Below, piece after piece: positions 1 to 12,000 of a stretch of 64,000 nucleotides of DNA. The notes under the pieces are model-generated. The model made no database searches and had not been told where the DNA came from. It saw only the letters and a program-made list of their open reading frames with translations. Numbering within the stretch: the stretch's first letter is position 1; each line of letters starts with the position of its first letter. The stretch comes from Monodelphis domestica (taxonomy: Eukaryota > Chordata > Mammalia > Didelphimorphia > Didelphidae): NCBI RefSeq assembly GCF_027887165.1, contig NC_077230.1, positions 347,071,989-347,135,988 of the forward strand, given 5' to 3'. The position numbers were made by a program, and so were the translations under genes.

Positions 1-239
1 GGGGAAACATCTCGCCATAGCAGCCCACCATAATTGCCCCTCCCAGTCTGGCATGATAACGGAAAGAGTTTTGCTGCTTACTGAGTGTTCTTGGACAAGA
101 CCATCCCTTTCTGACTCTCAATTCTTTTCAGTGGAGCTAGGCTAGCTGCTAAGGTCCCTTACCAGCTCGGATGTCCTATATTCTGGGAAGCCTCCAAATG
201 AATATTCTATGACTGATTTTCTGAGCTCTCAGACCACTA

Positions 240-375
240 AGGAGCTTGGGATTTAGGGTAGAAGGGGACCTTTAAAACCTTCATCTTATAGACAAGGAAA
301 CTGAAGTGATTTGTACCTAACTGGATTTGAACCCAGATCCTCTAACACAAAAGCCATATTTCCCACTGTGCTTAT
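240..375 (-). repeat. MIR-like SINE fragment
   Basis: Contains tcttatagacaaggaaactg and gtgatttgtacc..gatttgaacccaga, a diverged MIR core in antisense. Confidence 0.55.
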
Positions 376-432
376 GGCATCTATCTCCCATCTTTCTGGT
401 TAGACTAAGTCCTTTAAAGCACCTGGTCTTGG

Positions 433-475
433 GGGCAGCTGGGTGCTTCAGTGGATTGAGCCAGGTCTAGAGACC
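433..475 (+). mobile_element. 5' fragment of a marsupial CORE-SINE
   Basis: gggggcagctgggtgcttca and gtggattgagccaggtctag match only the first 40 bp of the SINE; the rest is missing. Confidence 0.7.
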
Positions 476-639
476 CCCAGAAACACAGATGGTTGGCAAA
501 TAACTCCTTGCTCTGACCAGTGGACAACAAACAAAACTGAGGGGGGAAAAATGGAAGAACCAACCAACCAATAGAAAACTTCAGGTTAATATATATAGAG
601 AGAAACAAACCGTCTCCTGGCAACTCAGGCTTAACTAGG

Positions 640-684
640 GCAGCGGAGGGGGAGGAGGAGGAAGAGGAGGAGGAGGGGGAGAAG
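640..684. repeat. GGA-rich purine tract
   Basis: About 45 bp of GGAGGAGGA-type purine sequence. It is the opposite strand polarity to the large pyrimidine tracts but is short. Confidence 0.85.
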
Positions 685-879
685 CTCTTCTGGCCAGAGC
701 CCTATGGAAGAGGCACTTGGAGACCTTGTGAGGAGGGGGCTTCTTCCCCTCACGCCAGGGGCTCCCAGAGTGCAGGACCGAGTCTCTCCCCAGCCTGAGG
801 GTTCCCTGAGGGCAGGGCTACTTCTCTCCCCTTCAGACAGAGGGCTCCCTAGAGAGGGGGGTGCCCAGGCTCTCCCTTC

Positions 880-1200
880 CTCAATAGCTACTCAAATATT
901 TGATCACAGACCATCTCTTCTCTAAATCAGCTACTCTCCAGGCTTCTCCTCTTCTCTCAGTGGGTTTTTCCAGTTCTGGCCTCATCCTGGTTGCCCTTTA
1001 CTGAACTCTCTCCAGTTTAATGTGTCTGACCAAAAACATGGCCCCAGGGCTGACCGCCACAGTCCCGAGGTGGCTGGACTCAGACAAAGGACAGCATCTT
1101 ATCTTCTTCAGGCTGGGTCTGGCCGCTCCCAGCTTCTAATATCCTTCAGCTGGCCAGGCTAGGTGCTTCGGTTTCTAGCTGAGCCAGTGGTTTCATTAAA
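880..1200 (+). repeat. CR1/L3-like LINE 3' fragment
   Basis: The phrases tactcaaatatttgatcaca, ctctccaggcttctcctctt, cctcatcctggttgcccttt and ctgaactctctccagtttaa are in the order of the ancient CR1/L3 3' end. There is no clear end after about 1,200. Confidence 0.6.
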
Positions 1201-1694
1201 TCCCTCAGCCCATTTGCAGTCTTTTTTTTAAAACCTCATCTAACCATCCTGCACTTGGGCAGTTGATTTTTTGAACCCAAGGGTAATGTTTTACATTAAT
1301 ACCGTTTATATTTTCTAATTAAATTTGTGTAGTGGCAAAAGACAAGCTGACTCTGGCTAGTGTGGGAAGCTCTCTGGTGGATGGTCAGGGTTCCAAAGGG
1401 AAGATTTCTCCCTGCTGAGGTGGAATATTCATTCTATGTTCCCAGACCCACAAGTTATGACTCAGCTCTCTTATTTTTAAAAAAGTTTTATCTTTATTTT
1501 AATAAATTTACACATAAATTTGGCCCAGCTCTCTTACATCTCTCCACTTTTTCCTACCTCAACCAACCCCATATTCTCTGGAAATTTGGATGTCACTTCA
1601 CCTCAGTGGGCCTGTTTTCCCATCCCTAAAATGGGGATAGTAATCACTGTACAACTTTGTAAACTTTAAAGCATAAGAGAAATAGGAACTATTA

Positions 1695-1893
1695 ATTTTT
1701 TAAAATGAAACCCCTACCTTCCGTCTTGGAGTCAATACTGCTCCAAGGCAGAAGAGAGGTAAGGGCTAGGCAATGGGGGTCAAGTGACTTGCCCAGGGTC
1801 ACACAGCTGGGACATGTCTGAGGCCAGATTTGAACCTAGGACCTCCCGTCTCTAGGCCTGGCTCTCAATCCACTGAGCCACCCAGCTGCCCCC
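1695..1893 (-). mobile_element. Marsupial CORE-SINE with perfect 15-bp target-site duplication
   Basis: Full-length antisense copy. The 15-bp repeat aaataggaactatta lies at 1,680-1,694 and 1,894-1,908. The core reads gtgacttgcccagggtcaca. Confidence 0.96.
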
Positions 1894-2149
1894 AAATAGG
1901 AACTATTATTATCCTGAGCCTCGATTTCCCTCCCAAAAAAAGAGGCAAATCATTCTCCCACTCCCCCACCTGGCTGTAGTGAAGGCCCATTCACTTGATA
2001 GGCACAAGAGCTACTCTCCAATTCTCTGTTTCCTCAGTTTTCCCATTTAGGCTCAATGACCCTAGACTTTTGCACTAAGCCCGAGTTTCTAGCATCATCA
2101 AGAAGGCAAAAAAAAATTTGCTGCCAAAAATTGGGAGGCCTAAGTCTTC

Positions 2150-2305
2150 CTGCTGGCTTTGTCATTTAATCATTATCGTGACTCTGGGAAAGTTAATTCC
2201 TCTCTCTGGGCCTCAGTTATTTCTTCTGTAAAATGGTGGGAACCCTTTTGCTATCTATCCAGCTCGTGGGGTTGATGACTGAACTGTAAAGCATTTGGGA
2301 AATGA
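2150..2305 (+). repeat. MIR-like SINE
   Basis: The order gtgactctgggaaagttaat, gggcctcagttatttcttct, gtaaaatggtgg and gtaaagcatttggga is the MIR core and 3' half in sense. Confidence 0.75.
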
Positions 2306-2763
2306 GAGAGGCTGCTACCTCAGTTTCCCCATCTGTAAGAGGAGAGCGATGATACCCACACTACTTCTCAAGGATGGTGGATAAGAATCGAAGGAGATTG
2401 TGTCTGTAAAATTGTACCTGATTTTCCACCTCTTCCAGAAAGCCCCCACAAATAGATCCCATCAAGAGTCCATTTGGTTGGACAAAGAGGGAAGCGAAGG
2501 GACTTTCCTAGGTCTTACACTTGAGTAAATATTTCACCTTGAGGGTATTTCCAAAAAAGTGATTTTGACCCCGAATGGTCTCCCAAGTCCCCTAGCTGCA
2601 GCAAAGTCCTGTCTTCAGTGGGGGGGGGGTTGCTGCTAAGGGTGTGGGGGCTTCAGGGCATACCCTGCCCTTCCCAATACCTCAGGGATGAATGTTCAGT
2701 GCCGGGAAGTTGATATCCTTTGGGAAGCTGGGGGACTTCCAGAGACCAGGGAATAACCCAATA

Positions 2764-2788
2764 GAGTAGCAGGTGGGGGGGGGGGGGG
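2764..2788. repeat. Poly-G run
   Basis: A near-continuous run of 24 G (gcaggtggggggg...) on the plus strand, which could form G-quadruplex structure. A similar run lies at about 52,700-52,716. Confidence 0.8.
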
Positions 2789-3200
2789 AATAAGAGCCTC
2801 AGAGAAGCCATACACAGTACACAACAGCAACTAGAGAACGTCCGAGCCACAAAATGTCAGAGTGAGATCATCAGCTGGAAATTGCTAGAGAAAATGGAAC
2901 AGCAGAGCTGGAAGCGAGCTTCCAGACTAAAAAATAATTAGCATCAAGGCTCGGCGGAGAAGGGACCTCAGGAAGCAGCAGATGCAACCCCTTCATCTTA
3001 CAGACAAATAAACAGGGACTTTATGATGACTTGTCCAAGGACACAAGGGGAGTGAGCATCGGACCCTCCAGAGTTAGGGCCCCTAACTTGTACCCCTGGC
3101 AGCCAGGGACCCTCTGGTAGGGCAACTGAGACCCAGAGAGGTACATGATTTCTCCAAAGTCACATAGCCTGTCAGTGGGGATCTCTTCTCAGGAGTTCTT

Positions 3201-3370
3201 TTTAAGCCCTTACTTTCTATTTTAGTAATAACTCTGGCAAGGGTTTAGGCGAACAAAGTTAAGTGACTTGCCCAGGGTCACATAGCTAGGAAGTATATAA
3301 TGTCAGATTTGAACCCCAGTCCTCCCAACTCCAGGCCTGCCACTCTATCCACTGTGCCAAGCTGTTCCTT
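3201..3370 (-). mobile_element. Old CORE-SINE with 14-bp target-site duplication
   Basis: Diverged antisense copy (agcccttactttctatttta to actgtgccaagctgttcc). The repeat tctcaggagttctt is at 3,187-3,200 and 3,371-3,384. The second duplicate falls at the edge of the DNA-transposon-like repeat that follows. Confidence 0.88.
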
Positions 3371-3374
3371 TCTC

Positions 3375-3578
3375 AGGAGTTCTTAACCACAGGCCTGTGA
3401 ACTTGGGTTTTTTGTTTTGTTTTTTTGTAATAGCATAACTATTTCAACATAATTGCTTTCTTCTCTAATCCTCTGTATTTTATTTGTGCATTTAACATCC
3501 TGAAAAGGAACCCATAAGCTTCACTAGACTGTTGCCAATGGGGTCCATGACAAAACAAGTTGAAGATCCCCTGCTCTA
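3375..3578 (-). mobile_element. Non-autonomous DNA transposon remnant, TIR family A
   Basis: The left end reads aggagttcttaaccacagg and the right end ccatgacaaaacaagttgaagatcccct, an imperfect inverted pair, with tgtgaacttgggtttttt inside. Similar ends and interior recur at 19.4, 20.9, 33.9, 43.4 and 50.9 kb, and resemble hAT-type mammalian MITEs. The superfamily is inferred from memory. Confidence 0.55.
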
Positions 3579-3604
3579 AATGTCCCTTCCCCACACAGGG
3601 TGCT

Positions 3605-4495
3605 CTGGTCACTCTCCTCTCTGTCTCCTCTCTCTGATTCTTTGTCTCTGTCTGTCTGTCTGTCACTCTCTCTTTTCTCTCTCTGATTCTCTTTTTGCTT
3701 CCACTTTGATTCTCTGTCTCTCTCTCTTTTCCCTCTCTTCTCTGTCTCTCTCTTCTCTTTCTCTCCCCCTCTCCTCTCTCTGATTCTCTTTCTGTCTCTG
3801 TCTGTCTCTGATTCTCTCTCCTATCTCTCTGTTTCTCTTCTCTCTCTCTCCATTCTCTCCCCCTCCCCTCTCTCTCTTCTCTCACTCTCTGATTCTCTGT
3901 GTCTCTCCCTCTCCTCTCTCTGATTCTTTCTGTCTGTTTCTCTCTCCCTCTCCTCTCTTTCTTCTCTCTCACTCTCTCTGATTCTCTTTCTATCTGTCTC
4001 TCTTTTCCCTCTCTTCTCTGTCTCTCTCTCTCCCCCTCTCTCCTCTGATTCTCTTTCTGTCTCTCTCATTCTCTCTCCTCTGTCTCTCCTTTCTTTCTCC
4101 CCCTTCCTCTCTTTCTTCTCTCTCTCTCTCTGATTCTTTCTGTCTCATTCTCTCTCCCCCTCCCCTCTCTTTCTTCTCTCTTACTCTTTCTATCTTTGTC
4201 CTCTTCTCTGTCTCTCTCTTCTCTCTCCCCCTCTTCTCTTTCTCCTCTCTCATTCTCTTTATGTCTCTGTCTGTCTCTCATTCTCTCTCCTCCCCCCCCA
4301 CTCTTCTCTTTCTCATTCTCCTCTCTCTGATTCTCTGTCTCTCTCTCTCTCTTTCTCTTCTCTTTCTCTCCCCCTTCTCTCTCTCCTCTCTCTGATTCTC
4401 TGTCTCTCTCTCTCCTCTCTTTCCCCCTCTCTTCTCTCTCTCTACTCTCTTTCTCATTCTCCTCTCTCTGATTCTTTCTGTCTCCCTCATATCTT
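3605..4495. repeat. Polypyrimidine satellite-like tract, (CT)-rich
   Basis: About 890 bp of C and T on the plus strand. Recurring units such as tctctgattctctttctg and tctcattctctctcc suggest an expanded, diverged minisatellite, not a simple CT repeat. Long overlapping open frames on both strands are low-complexity artefacts. Confidence 0.92.
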
Positions 4496-5129
4496 TGTAT
4501 CTCAAAGGAGACATTATTGACATTAGTATTAACAAGTAATAGTAACTCTCTTCCACCTCCTCCTCCTCATTCCCTTCTGACTCCCGTCGTTTCCTGTCTA
4601 CACAGCCCACATTACAACAGACCAGTGGCAGCCAGTATCATTTTTTAAAGGTGTAAGGGAGGGTTCCAGAACTGTCTGGCCTGCTTCTGAAAACATAAAT
4701 AAAAGGGTTTTTTCAGCCCTGCTTTGGCCTTGTTAATACTTACACACAGACACACACATGCACACACAGACTGGGATTTGGGGGGAGAAATTACCATGCC
4801 CTTGATTACAGGTTGTCCATGATGCTCTGCTCTTATGTCTGTTTCTCATGTGTGTCTTCCCCCACCCCCTCCACACCCCCCCCAATCCCGTCTCAAACCT
4901 GGGGCTGGCTGAAGGCAGAGGCCACCTGTCTCCCTGAGATCCAGGGGCTCCATGTCCCCACTGAGCAGACACATTCCTGGGGAAGATTTCAAACCTAGCA
5001 GAGAACTGAGGAGGGGGGAAAGTTCCTTGGCATGTGGGGTAAGAGAAGCGCTTACTCAGAGACCTTTCTGTGGTTAGCCCTAGGCTGACAACCAAATGAC
5101 CTCCCTCCCTCCCTCCCTCCTCTCTTTTT

Positions 5130-5375
5130 TTAGAGGCAGCACAGTCAGGAAGACCGGAAATCAAATCCAGACATTGACTGGCCCATGTGGCTCTAGATAA
5201 GTCATTTAACTTGTTTGCCTCAGTTTCCTCAATAGTAAAATGAGGATAATAAGAGCACTAATCTTTCAGAGTTGTGAGGATCAAATGAGACACTATTTAT
5301 AAAGCACCGAGCACAGTTGCTGTCATCTAGTAGGTGCTATTATAAACTCTAGATATGGTTGTTGTCATTATTATG
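5130..5375 (+). repeat. MIR-like SINE
   Basis: Complete MIR order in sense: gcagcacagtcaggaagacc, gataagtcatttaacttgtt, gcctcagtttcctcaatagt, ttgtgaggatcaaatgagac and ctagtaggtgctattataaa. Confidence 0.85.
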
Positions 5376-5671
5376 ATTTTTTCTTTTCCTCAGACCCTTG
5401 CCGTGTCCCAGGGGGCAACAATGAGGTACCTAGGAAGGCAGGTGATCTTTGTGAGAGGAGACAAAAAGACCCCCACAATGGAAAGCAATGTGATCTCAGG
5501 GAACTGAAATTGATGAGTGGGCTGCAGAGGGGAGCCCCCAGAATTGAGAGGCACTAGAGGGCTCGCTCTGTTGCTTCCTTCCTGTGTGACCTAGTCTTCC
5601 CCTATAGACCTAAATGGAAGCAGGGGGAGCCCCTAAGCCCCTCTAGAATCTCCTATAGAATAGAGAATGTA

Positions 5672-5795
5672 AAATAGTCAATGAGTCAACCAGCAGCCAT
5701 TTGGACACTTTCTATGGACAAGGCACACTATGCCAAAGCCTGGAGTGACATGGAAAGGTCAAGTCCCTGCCCTCAAGGAGCCTATATTCTAAGGC
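5672..5795 (+). repeat. Ancient mammalian repeat (unidentified family B)
   Basis: The stretch cagcagccatttggacactt … aggcacactatgccaaagcc … tccctgccctcaaggagcct is one of six or more copies of a common old repeat in this window (see 7.5, 10.7, 13.1, 31.5 kb). I cannot name the family with certainty. Confidence 0.5.
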
Positions 5796-6714
5796 AGATA
5801 TCCATTGGCTTACCTTGAGGAAATTTTTACTTGAATCCACCAATTCAACTGTAGATTGTAGTTCACCCTTTGGCGAAGGGAAGCCATCTTACCTAGCATG
5901 GACAAGACCTTCGGAAGTCCTCCCAGCCATCCCCTCACCTCTAGGCAGGGGGAATCTCTGACTTAAGGAAGCAGACTGTCTGGGATTCTAGTCTGGGCAC
6001 ACCTGTGTAGGCAGCTCAGGTAGCCTTGGAGATAGATGAAAAGGTCTGTGGGGATCGGGAGAAAGAGGCAGGCAGGGCCAAGTGATAATTGGCCCTTTGG
6101 AGGGAGAAAGAGAAGCCTGGAGAGAGAAATGAACCCTCTCAGCCCCAACTTAGCCCACCCACACTTTTCTACCAAAGCACTTTCTCTGGCTGAGCCCTGT
6201 AATTGGTGCCTAGGGTCTGTGGCACCCAACCTTCTGCCCCTCCTCCAGAGAGCTCTCAGGGCTGGGGGGAGGAGACGTACATCCCCCACTGGTCTCGGGA
6301 ACCCTCAGGTCTGAGAGGACCCCAAGAGAGACACATGACCCCTGGATGTACCAAGATCTCAAGCCCATCAGATAATGAGGTTGGGGTTGGGGAAGGAGAG
6401 CAGCACTCTTAGGTCAGGTAAGACAAGACAAGCTCCTTCCCACAAAGGGAGGGCAGAACTGAACAGCAGAAGGCTCTGCTATTACCCAGTCAGCCTCCTC
6501 TTCCAGCCCCCTTCCTCCAGGATGTTTGCCAGGATGTCAGGGAAGAAGATGAAAGGGCTCCGCACCAAGAAAGCAAAACCAGCCAGAAGGGGACAGAGAA
6601 AGCAGCTCTGAAACCTTCCTCCATTCAATCAGCCCTGCTTGAGCCCCAGCATTGTCTCGAGGTTCAGCTCTCCATCCACTGGCCTGGCAGGACCTTCCAT
6701 GGCTCCTCCCATGG
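5796..6714. other. No feature recognised
   Basis: Short overlapping open frames occur on both strands around 6.0-6.6 kb, but none shows coding-like composition, splice signals or a recognisable protein. No repeat family was recognised. Confidence 0.5.
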
Positions 6715-6870
6715 TGAGCTAGAAGGAGCATGAGCCTGGGAGTTGGGAAGCCTTGGGTTCAAATCCCACCTTTGACATCTAGTTTTTAAGTGACAAGAGA
6801 AATCATCTCTGAGAGCTTCTGCCCGGAGGCAATAATACTGATACTGTCAGTTTCCTAAAGTTTATGGGGA
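6715..6870 (+). repeat. MIR-like SINE
   Basis: Contains ggagcatgagcctgggagtt, gccttgggttcaaatcccac and aggcaataatactgata, a diverged sense MIR. Confidence 0.65.
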
Positions 6871-7129
6871 TGTCAGAAAATGGTTATTAAAGACTGTAGC
6901 TACATGTAATCTGGAAAGAAAGATATTAAAATAAAATTTTAAAAGTTTCTGAAGGAAAGAACTTTGTAAACCTTAACGGACTAATGCGATCTCTCTCCAC
7001 TGGCAGACGACTCCCTAATAATCAGTCAGGCTTGGGACAATGCCCGTCCTCAAGGAGAAGGAAACAGGGTTCTGGTGAACTAAGCTTAAGCAAGGAGAGC
7101 CCAGGCTCATCCTAACTGCTCCCATATCT

Positions 7130-7310
7130 ACAGAGCCTTCATTAAAACATTTACAAAGCACTTTCCTCACACCAACCCTGGGAGGCAGATGGGATCTATG
7201 TGATTAGCTCCATTTTACAGATGAGGAAACTGAGGCTTAGAGAGAGGAAGTGACCTTCCTAAGGGTTACAGAGCTAAGAAAAGGCAGAACCAGGGTCTAT
7301 AGCAAGGAGT
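7130..7310 (-). repeat. MIR-like SINE
   Basis: Contains tttacaaagcactttcctca, ctccattttacagatgagga and aactgaggcttagagagagg, the MIR in antisense. Confidence 0.82.
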
Positions 7311-7499
7311 GGAAATATCTGTGATTTTGCCCATGTAGTCAAACCCCATGTAATGAGACCTCAACTCTTCTAAGACTGAGCAGATAAAATGATGACTTGC
7401 TCAGGGTCACACCACTAAGTAACTTTTAGAAGCAGTATCTGAAGAAGCCAGGTCCTTCCAGGCTCTCAGACCTAGATACATCACACTACTTTGCCTTCA

Positions 7500-7735
7500 G
7501 TCAGAGCCAGTCAATCAATAAGCATCATTAAGGGTCTACTAGGTGCCAGGCTCTGTGCTCAGTGCCAGAGATACAAAAAGGGGGAAAAACAGTCCTTGCC
7601 CTCAAGGAGCTTAGAATCTAACTGGGGAGCCATGCAAACAGATAGATACAAAGCAATTTATATACTGGATAAATATGAAATAAATAACAGAGAGAAGGAA
7701 TTCGAATTAAGCCATAACCCCCGTGGGCTTATGAT
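7500..7735 (+). repeat. Ancient mammalian repeat (family B)
   Basis: Contains tcaatcaataagcatcatta, ggtgccaggctctgtgctca, gtccttgccctcaaggagct and caaacagatagatacaaagc in order. Confidence 0.55.
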
Positions 7736-7779
7736 GGGAGTGGACAAGGGGAAAGGAGGGGGCCTTTTGTTCAGAGCTA

Positions 7780-8600
7780 CCATCACCCTCCTCTCCTTTA
7801 GGCTTCTTCAAATCCTACCTGTCCTTCAAGCCTCTTGTTAAGGTTTGCTTCTTCCAGGAAGTCCTCCTGATAACTCCAGCAACAGATGGTTTCTTCCTTA
7901 ACTTTCTCTGAGTTTCTGCAGCCCTGACTGTCTGAATCCCAGCAAAGTCTAGTCTGGTCCATAATCACATACCAGTTTTTGTGGCTGATTAACTATTTCT
8001 TGCTTCCAGGACCAAAATTGGTCACGGCAATTCGCATGAGCTCAGCTACCTTTCTGCATAGTTTGAATTTACCTTACTCTGGAGTCTGGGTGCATGTGAT
8101 TCTTTTGCTGCTGCTTCTTCACCCAAATCACACCATACAAGTCTTTCCATGTTTCTCATGACGCATTAATATTCTGTTATGTTCATGCACCACTTTATTC
8201 AATCCCTCTCATTTTTTGAGAAGGCAAGAGATCAGCCCAGGGTCAAACCGCTAGGAAATTGCAGAGCTGGGATTTGACCCAGTGCTTCTGGGATCCAAGG
8301 CTAGAAGTTTTCTCCATACCATTTTGCCCATACTCTGGCCCTCCTCCAGAAGTCTGTGGGTCCCCTGGGACACTGGGCAGCTCTGTAGATGATTCTTTGC
8401 TTTATCTTGATTGGAACTGAGCCCCATATTGCCTCCCATGGTCCACCCTCCCCTGCCTAGCTTCCTTGATGTTGCGACGTTGCTGCCTTACCCCATTATT
8501 CCCTTGCTCTTGAGAACAAAGACCATCTTGCTTATATTTGTATCCCCTAACCTTTAGCACAGTGCCTGACACACAGTAAATGCTTTATTATACATGCATT
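7780..8600 (+). repeat. L2-like and LINE-derived fragments
   Basis: Around 7,790-7,930 (ggcttcttcaaatcctacct, ccaggaagtcctcctgataa) and 8,430-8,590 (gttgagacg..., tgagaacaaagaccatcttg, agcacagtgcctgacacaca) are pieces of an L2 3' end. In between, 8,100-8,230 resembles old L1 3'UTR (tcacaccatacaagtctttc). Boundaries are approximate. Confidence 0.5.
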
Positions 8601-8699
8601 ATGTATTTTTATCTATCAACACTGTAACATGCAGCCGGTCTCTCCTTTTCTAGTCTTTGGAGGATAAAGGACAGACAGATGCCCTGTCTGTCTTCCTTC

Positions 8700-8880
8700 G
8701 AGTATGACCAGAAAGAACACTGAGATAGAAGGGACCTGGATCCTCATGCTAAAATAGGTTTACTATGTGACTTTGGTCAGGTCCCATCTCCATTTGGGTC
8801 TCAGTTTCCCCTCTCTGTGAAATAATGGTGTTGGACTCTCTTGAGGCGCCTCAGGACACTGACGTCCTATGACTAGCAAT
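8700..8880 (+). repeat. MIR-like SINE
   Basis: Contains tgtgactttggtcaggtccc, atctccatttgggtctcagt and ttcccctctctgtgaaataa, a sense MIR. Confidence 0.7.
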
Positions 8881-9379
8881 GTATGCTTCTGCTGACTTTT
8901 CTCCCTTCAGAACTTGTAAGCTTGGCCGTATCATTGACTAAGGCAGGTCCATAGCTATGTATAGGTGCTCCAAGGCCACCATCATCCTTGACCCATTCAA
9001 ACTTTCTGCCCACCCAGCTCAATCAGGTCAAGACATCATTTCTCCCCAGCCCGTCTGTCCTCCATTCCACCCTACCTACTAATTGGCACCTTCCTTAAAC
9101 CTGCTTATTTATAGAAACTCTGGTCAGGATTTGGGGGGGGGATGTTTTAGGGGATGCTAAGCAAGGAGTTTGGTCAGGGAGAGTGAAGCATCCTGAGTCT
9201 CTCATCACTTCCCCTCCAGGCCACAGCCCAGGCACTCAAGAGGATGCTGTCAACAGGAGAAGCTCCATATGGGATAAAGGACCCTGGGCTGGGAGCCAGG
9301 AGTTGAGGGTACAAGCTGTGACTGAATGACTATGTGACCTTCAGTAAGTTCCTTCCCTCCACTGGACTTCAATTTCCCC

Positions 9380-9960
9380 ACCTTTAAAAAGAAGGGTTGT
9401 GCCAAAATGTGCACAAACAGCACTTTGTGGGCTAACAAATAACTGGAAAAAAATAGGTGCCATTGATTGCAGAATGGCTGACCAAATTGTGGTAACTGTG
9501 GGAAGTAATGGAATAGGAGAGCACCATAAGAAATGAGGAAGCTGAGGAATTCGGAGAAACAGGGGAAGACTTGTATAAACAGATGCAGTGAAATAAGCAG
9601 AACCAGAAGATTGCCACAAAGGCTACAGTGATAGGAATGAAAAAAAGAAACCCACAACAAAATGCAGCCCAAAGTCACAAGTCAATCAGTCTTGGTCCTA
9701 AAAAAGAAGAAATGTACTCTTTCTTTTCCTTATTAAGCACTAAGGCGAGGTAAGGACTATGGGCACTGTCTGAGGGTCACAATGTCATTTGACTTTACTT
9801 AACTGTTGCATAGGATTGGATTTTTGGTTTTTTGATGTTAAAAGAATGAGCTTGATGGCCTGATGGGGAAGTGCATATCCTTCAAGAATTAGGTGAAAAG
9901 GATGTCAATAAAGCTCTTTACAAAATATGAAAACTGACTAAATAAAGTGACACATTTTTT
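9380..9960 (+). mobile_element. Old LINE-1 3'-end fragment
   Basis: Contains decayed relics of the L1 ORF2 C-terminus (cagaatggctgaccaaattg, aatggaataggagagcacca, aagcagaaccagaagattgc) followed by 3'UTR-like sequence with aataaag motifs near 9,908 and 9,951. Confidence 0.65.
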
Positions 9961-10299
9961 GCAGAAACAAAAATAAAGGACAATGTTTTCAAGTTTACAA
10001 AAGGCAGTTATTAATTGGCTCTCACAAACGAATTCAAGCTGGCTCCAACACACCACTACAACTAGACTTAAGTGATAAGAGAATATGTTAATAATGCAGA
10101 TTTAACTTAAAAACAAAAACAAAACAAGGGCTGTTATGCACAACTGTCTTATGAGGTAGAAAGAAAGCAAGGATTATTTTCTCCATTTTTCTGATGGAAA
10201 CTGAGATGGCCCTGAGAGAAATCATTTGTCCAAGGTCATATATCTATTAAGGGTCAGACCTGGGATTAGACCTCAGGGCTTTTTTCTATTCAGTTTCTT

Positions 10300-10505
10300 T
10301 CTTTTTTTTTTAAGCCCTCACCTTCCATCTTAGAATCAATACTGTGCATTGGCTCCAAGGCAGAAGAGTGGTAAGGGCTAGGTAATGGGGGTTAAGTGAC
10401 TTGCCCAGGGTCACACAGCTGGGAAGGGCCTGAGGTCAGATTTGAACCTAGGACCTCCCATCTCTGAGCCTGACTCTTAATCCACTGATATACCTAGCTG
10501 CTCCT
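10300..10505 (-). mobile_element. Marsupial CORE-SINE
   Basis: Full-length antisense copy (ttaagccctcaccttccatc to acctagctgctcc), flanked by similar attcagtttct and gttcagtttct sequences. Confidence 0.9.
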
Positions 10506-10682
10506 TCTGTTCAGTTTCTGAGATCTTTACCAACTCTTGCTCCCAATGAAATCAGTGTATGGAGAAATGTTTGCATCCCATTTTGTCATATGCTGGCTCA
10601 GCACAGTGCCTGGCACATAGTAGGTACTTACTTCAAATGTTTGTAGACTGACTGACCCAGACCACCTTCCCTAAGCCCTAGC

Positions 10683-11160
10683 TCTCAATCAGTCAATCAG
10701 TAAAAATTTTTTACACACTTACATTGTGCCAGACACTATGCTAGGCAGTAGAGATACAGGGACAAAAATGAAAGCAACCCCTGCCCATTAGGAGTTTAGA
10801 TTCTAAAAGAGGCAACAGGTACATGTGTCAATCTAGACAAGATAAAATAGAGATCAAATACCACCTTGGAGGGGAAGGTCCTAACAGCTGGGGGGACCAG
10901 GAAAGGCTTCCTGTAGAAGATGGTGTGTGAATGGAGTCTTTGGAGGACTCCAGGGATCCAAGGGGCAGAGAATAGAGCAGGATCAGTTGTCAAACATGGC
11001 GGACAGAATGGAGATGGGAGATGCTTCATCATGTACAAGGAATAGCAAGTAGGCTAGAATGAGCAGATGGTAGGGAATTCAGAGGACAGTAAATCAGAAG
11101 GGTAGTGAGGGATCAGGCTATGAAAAACTTTAAATGCTAAATAGGAGGAAAAAGAATAGG
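10683..11160 (+). repeat. Ancient mammalian repeat (family B), long copy
   Basis: Starts atcagtcaatcagtaaaaat, passes gccagacactatgctaggca and runs on through ggaaaggcttcctgtagaag, gggatcaggctatgaaaaac and ttaaatgctaaataggagg. It is the longest copy in the window and shows that the family has a long purine-rich 3' part. Confidence 0.55.
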
Positions 11161-11429
11161 TTTCTATTTGGACCTCTAGCTAACAGGCAGGCTCCCCCCA
11201 TTCCTCTGCTCTGCTCCTTTCTGACTCCAGTTTTTTAGCCAACAATCTTGGGACATTATATTGGCCTTCCTGGCAGTGCCCAGCATGAGGTACCACCTTC
11301 CAGGAATCGTAAGGTCATAAGATTTAGAACTGGAAAAGTCCTTACTGATCATTTTCCCTTATCTTGAAAAGAGGTCATCACTTCCCAGCAGCCTCCTCAA
11401 GATGCTACCCATTCTCAATTTCCAGAATC

Positions 11430-11575
11430 CTTCTTTGTATTGTTTCCCGCATTAGAATGTAAGTTCCTTGAGGACTGGGACCATTTTACTTGCTTCCATT
11501 TGCATCTAAATGCTTGGCACCACGACTGGCATATAGTAAGGGCTTATAATAAATGCTCTACCTACTTGTCTAATC
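11430..11575 (+). repeat. L2-like LINE 3' fragment
   Basis: Contains tagaatgtaagttccttgag, gactgggaccattttacttg and agtaagggcttataataaat, the extreme L2 3' end. Confidence 0.65.
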
Positions 11576-11589
11576 TAATTGAGGGGGAA

Positions 11590-11838
11590 GATAAGTGGTA
11601 TAGGACATACAGCACTGGGCTTGGAATCAGGAACAATCGTCTTCATGAATTCAAATCCAGCCTCAGATGCTTGCTGGCTGTATGACCCTGGGCAAATCAC
11701 TTACTCTGGTTGGCCTTAGTTCGTCATGTGTAAAATGAGCTGGTGAAGGAAATGGCAAACTGTTCCATGATCTTTGCCAAGAAAACCCCAAAAGGGGTCA
11801 CGAAGAGTCAGACATGACTGAAACGACTCAACAACAAT
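11590..11838 (+). mobile_element. Longer marsupial CORE-SINE (MAR1-like)
   Basis: Sense copy: tggtataggacatacagcac, cctcagatgcttgctggctg, gccttagttcgtcatgtgta, tgccaagaaaaccccaaaag and cagacatgactgaaacgact, ending in an aacaaca tail. Confidence 0.85.
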
Positions 11839-12000
11839 CTAGTCGAAGTCCTTGATTTTATTTAATGGGGGTGGTTGGGGTGGGATAAGGTTATAGTAAA
11901 GTGACTTATTTGCTCAACCCCTACAAATAGTAACTGGAAGTTGAATTGCATACCTTCCCTGCTCAAAGACTTGCCTTATCTCTTCAGAGAGATAGCCCTC

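Noticed and set aside
3439..4610. Several overlapping antisense open frames rich in Arg, Glu and Lys
   Set aside because: They are translations of the pyrimidine tract, change frame without consequence and have no unique sequence; the same applies to the frames in 17.9-18.9, 21.1-21.8 and 54.7-55.1 kb.
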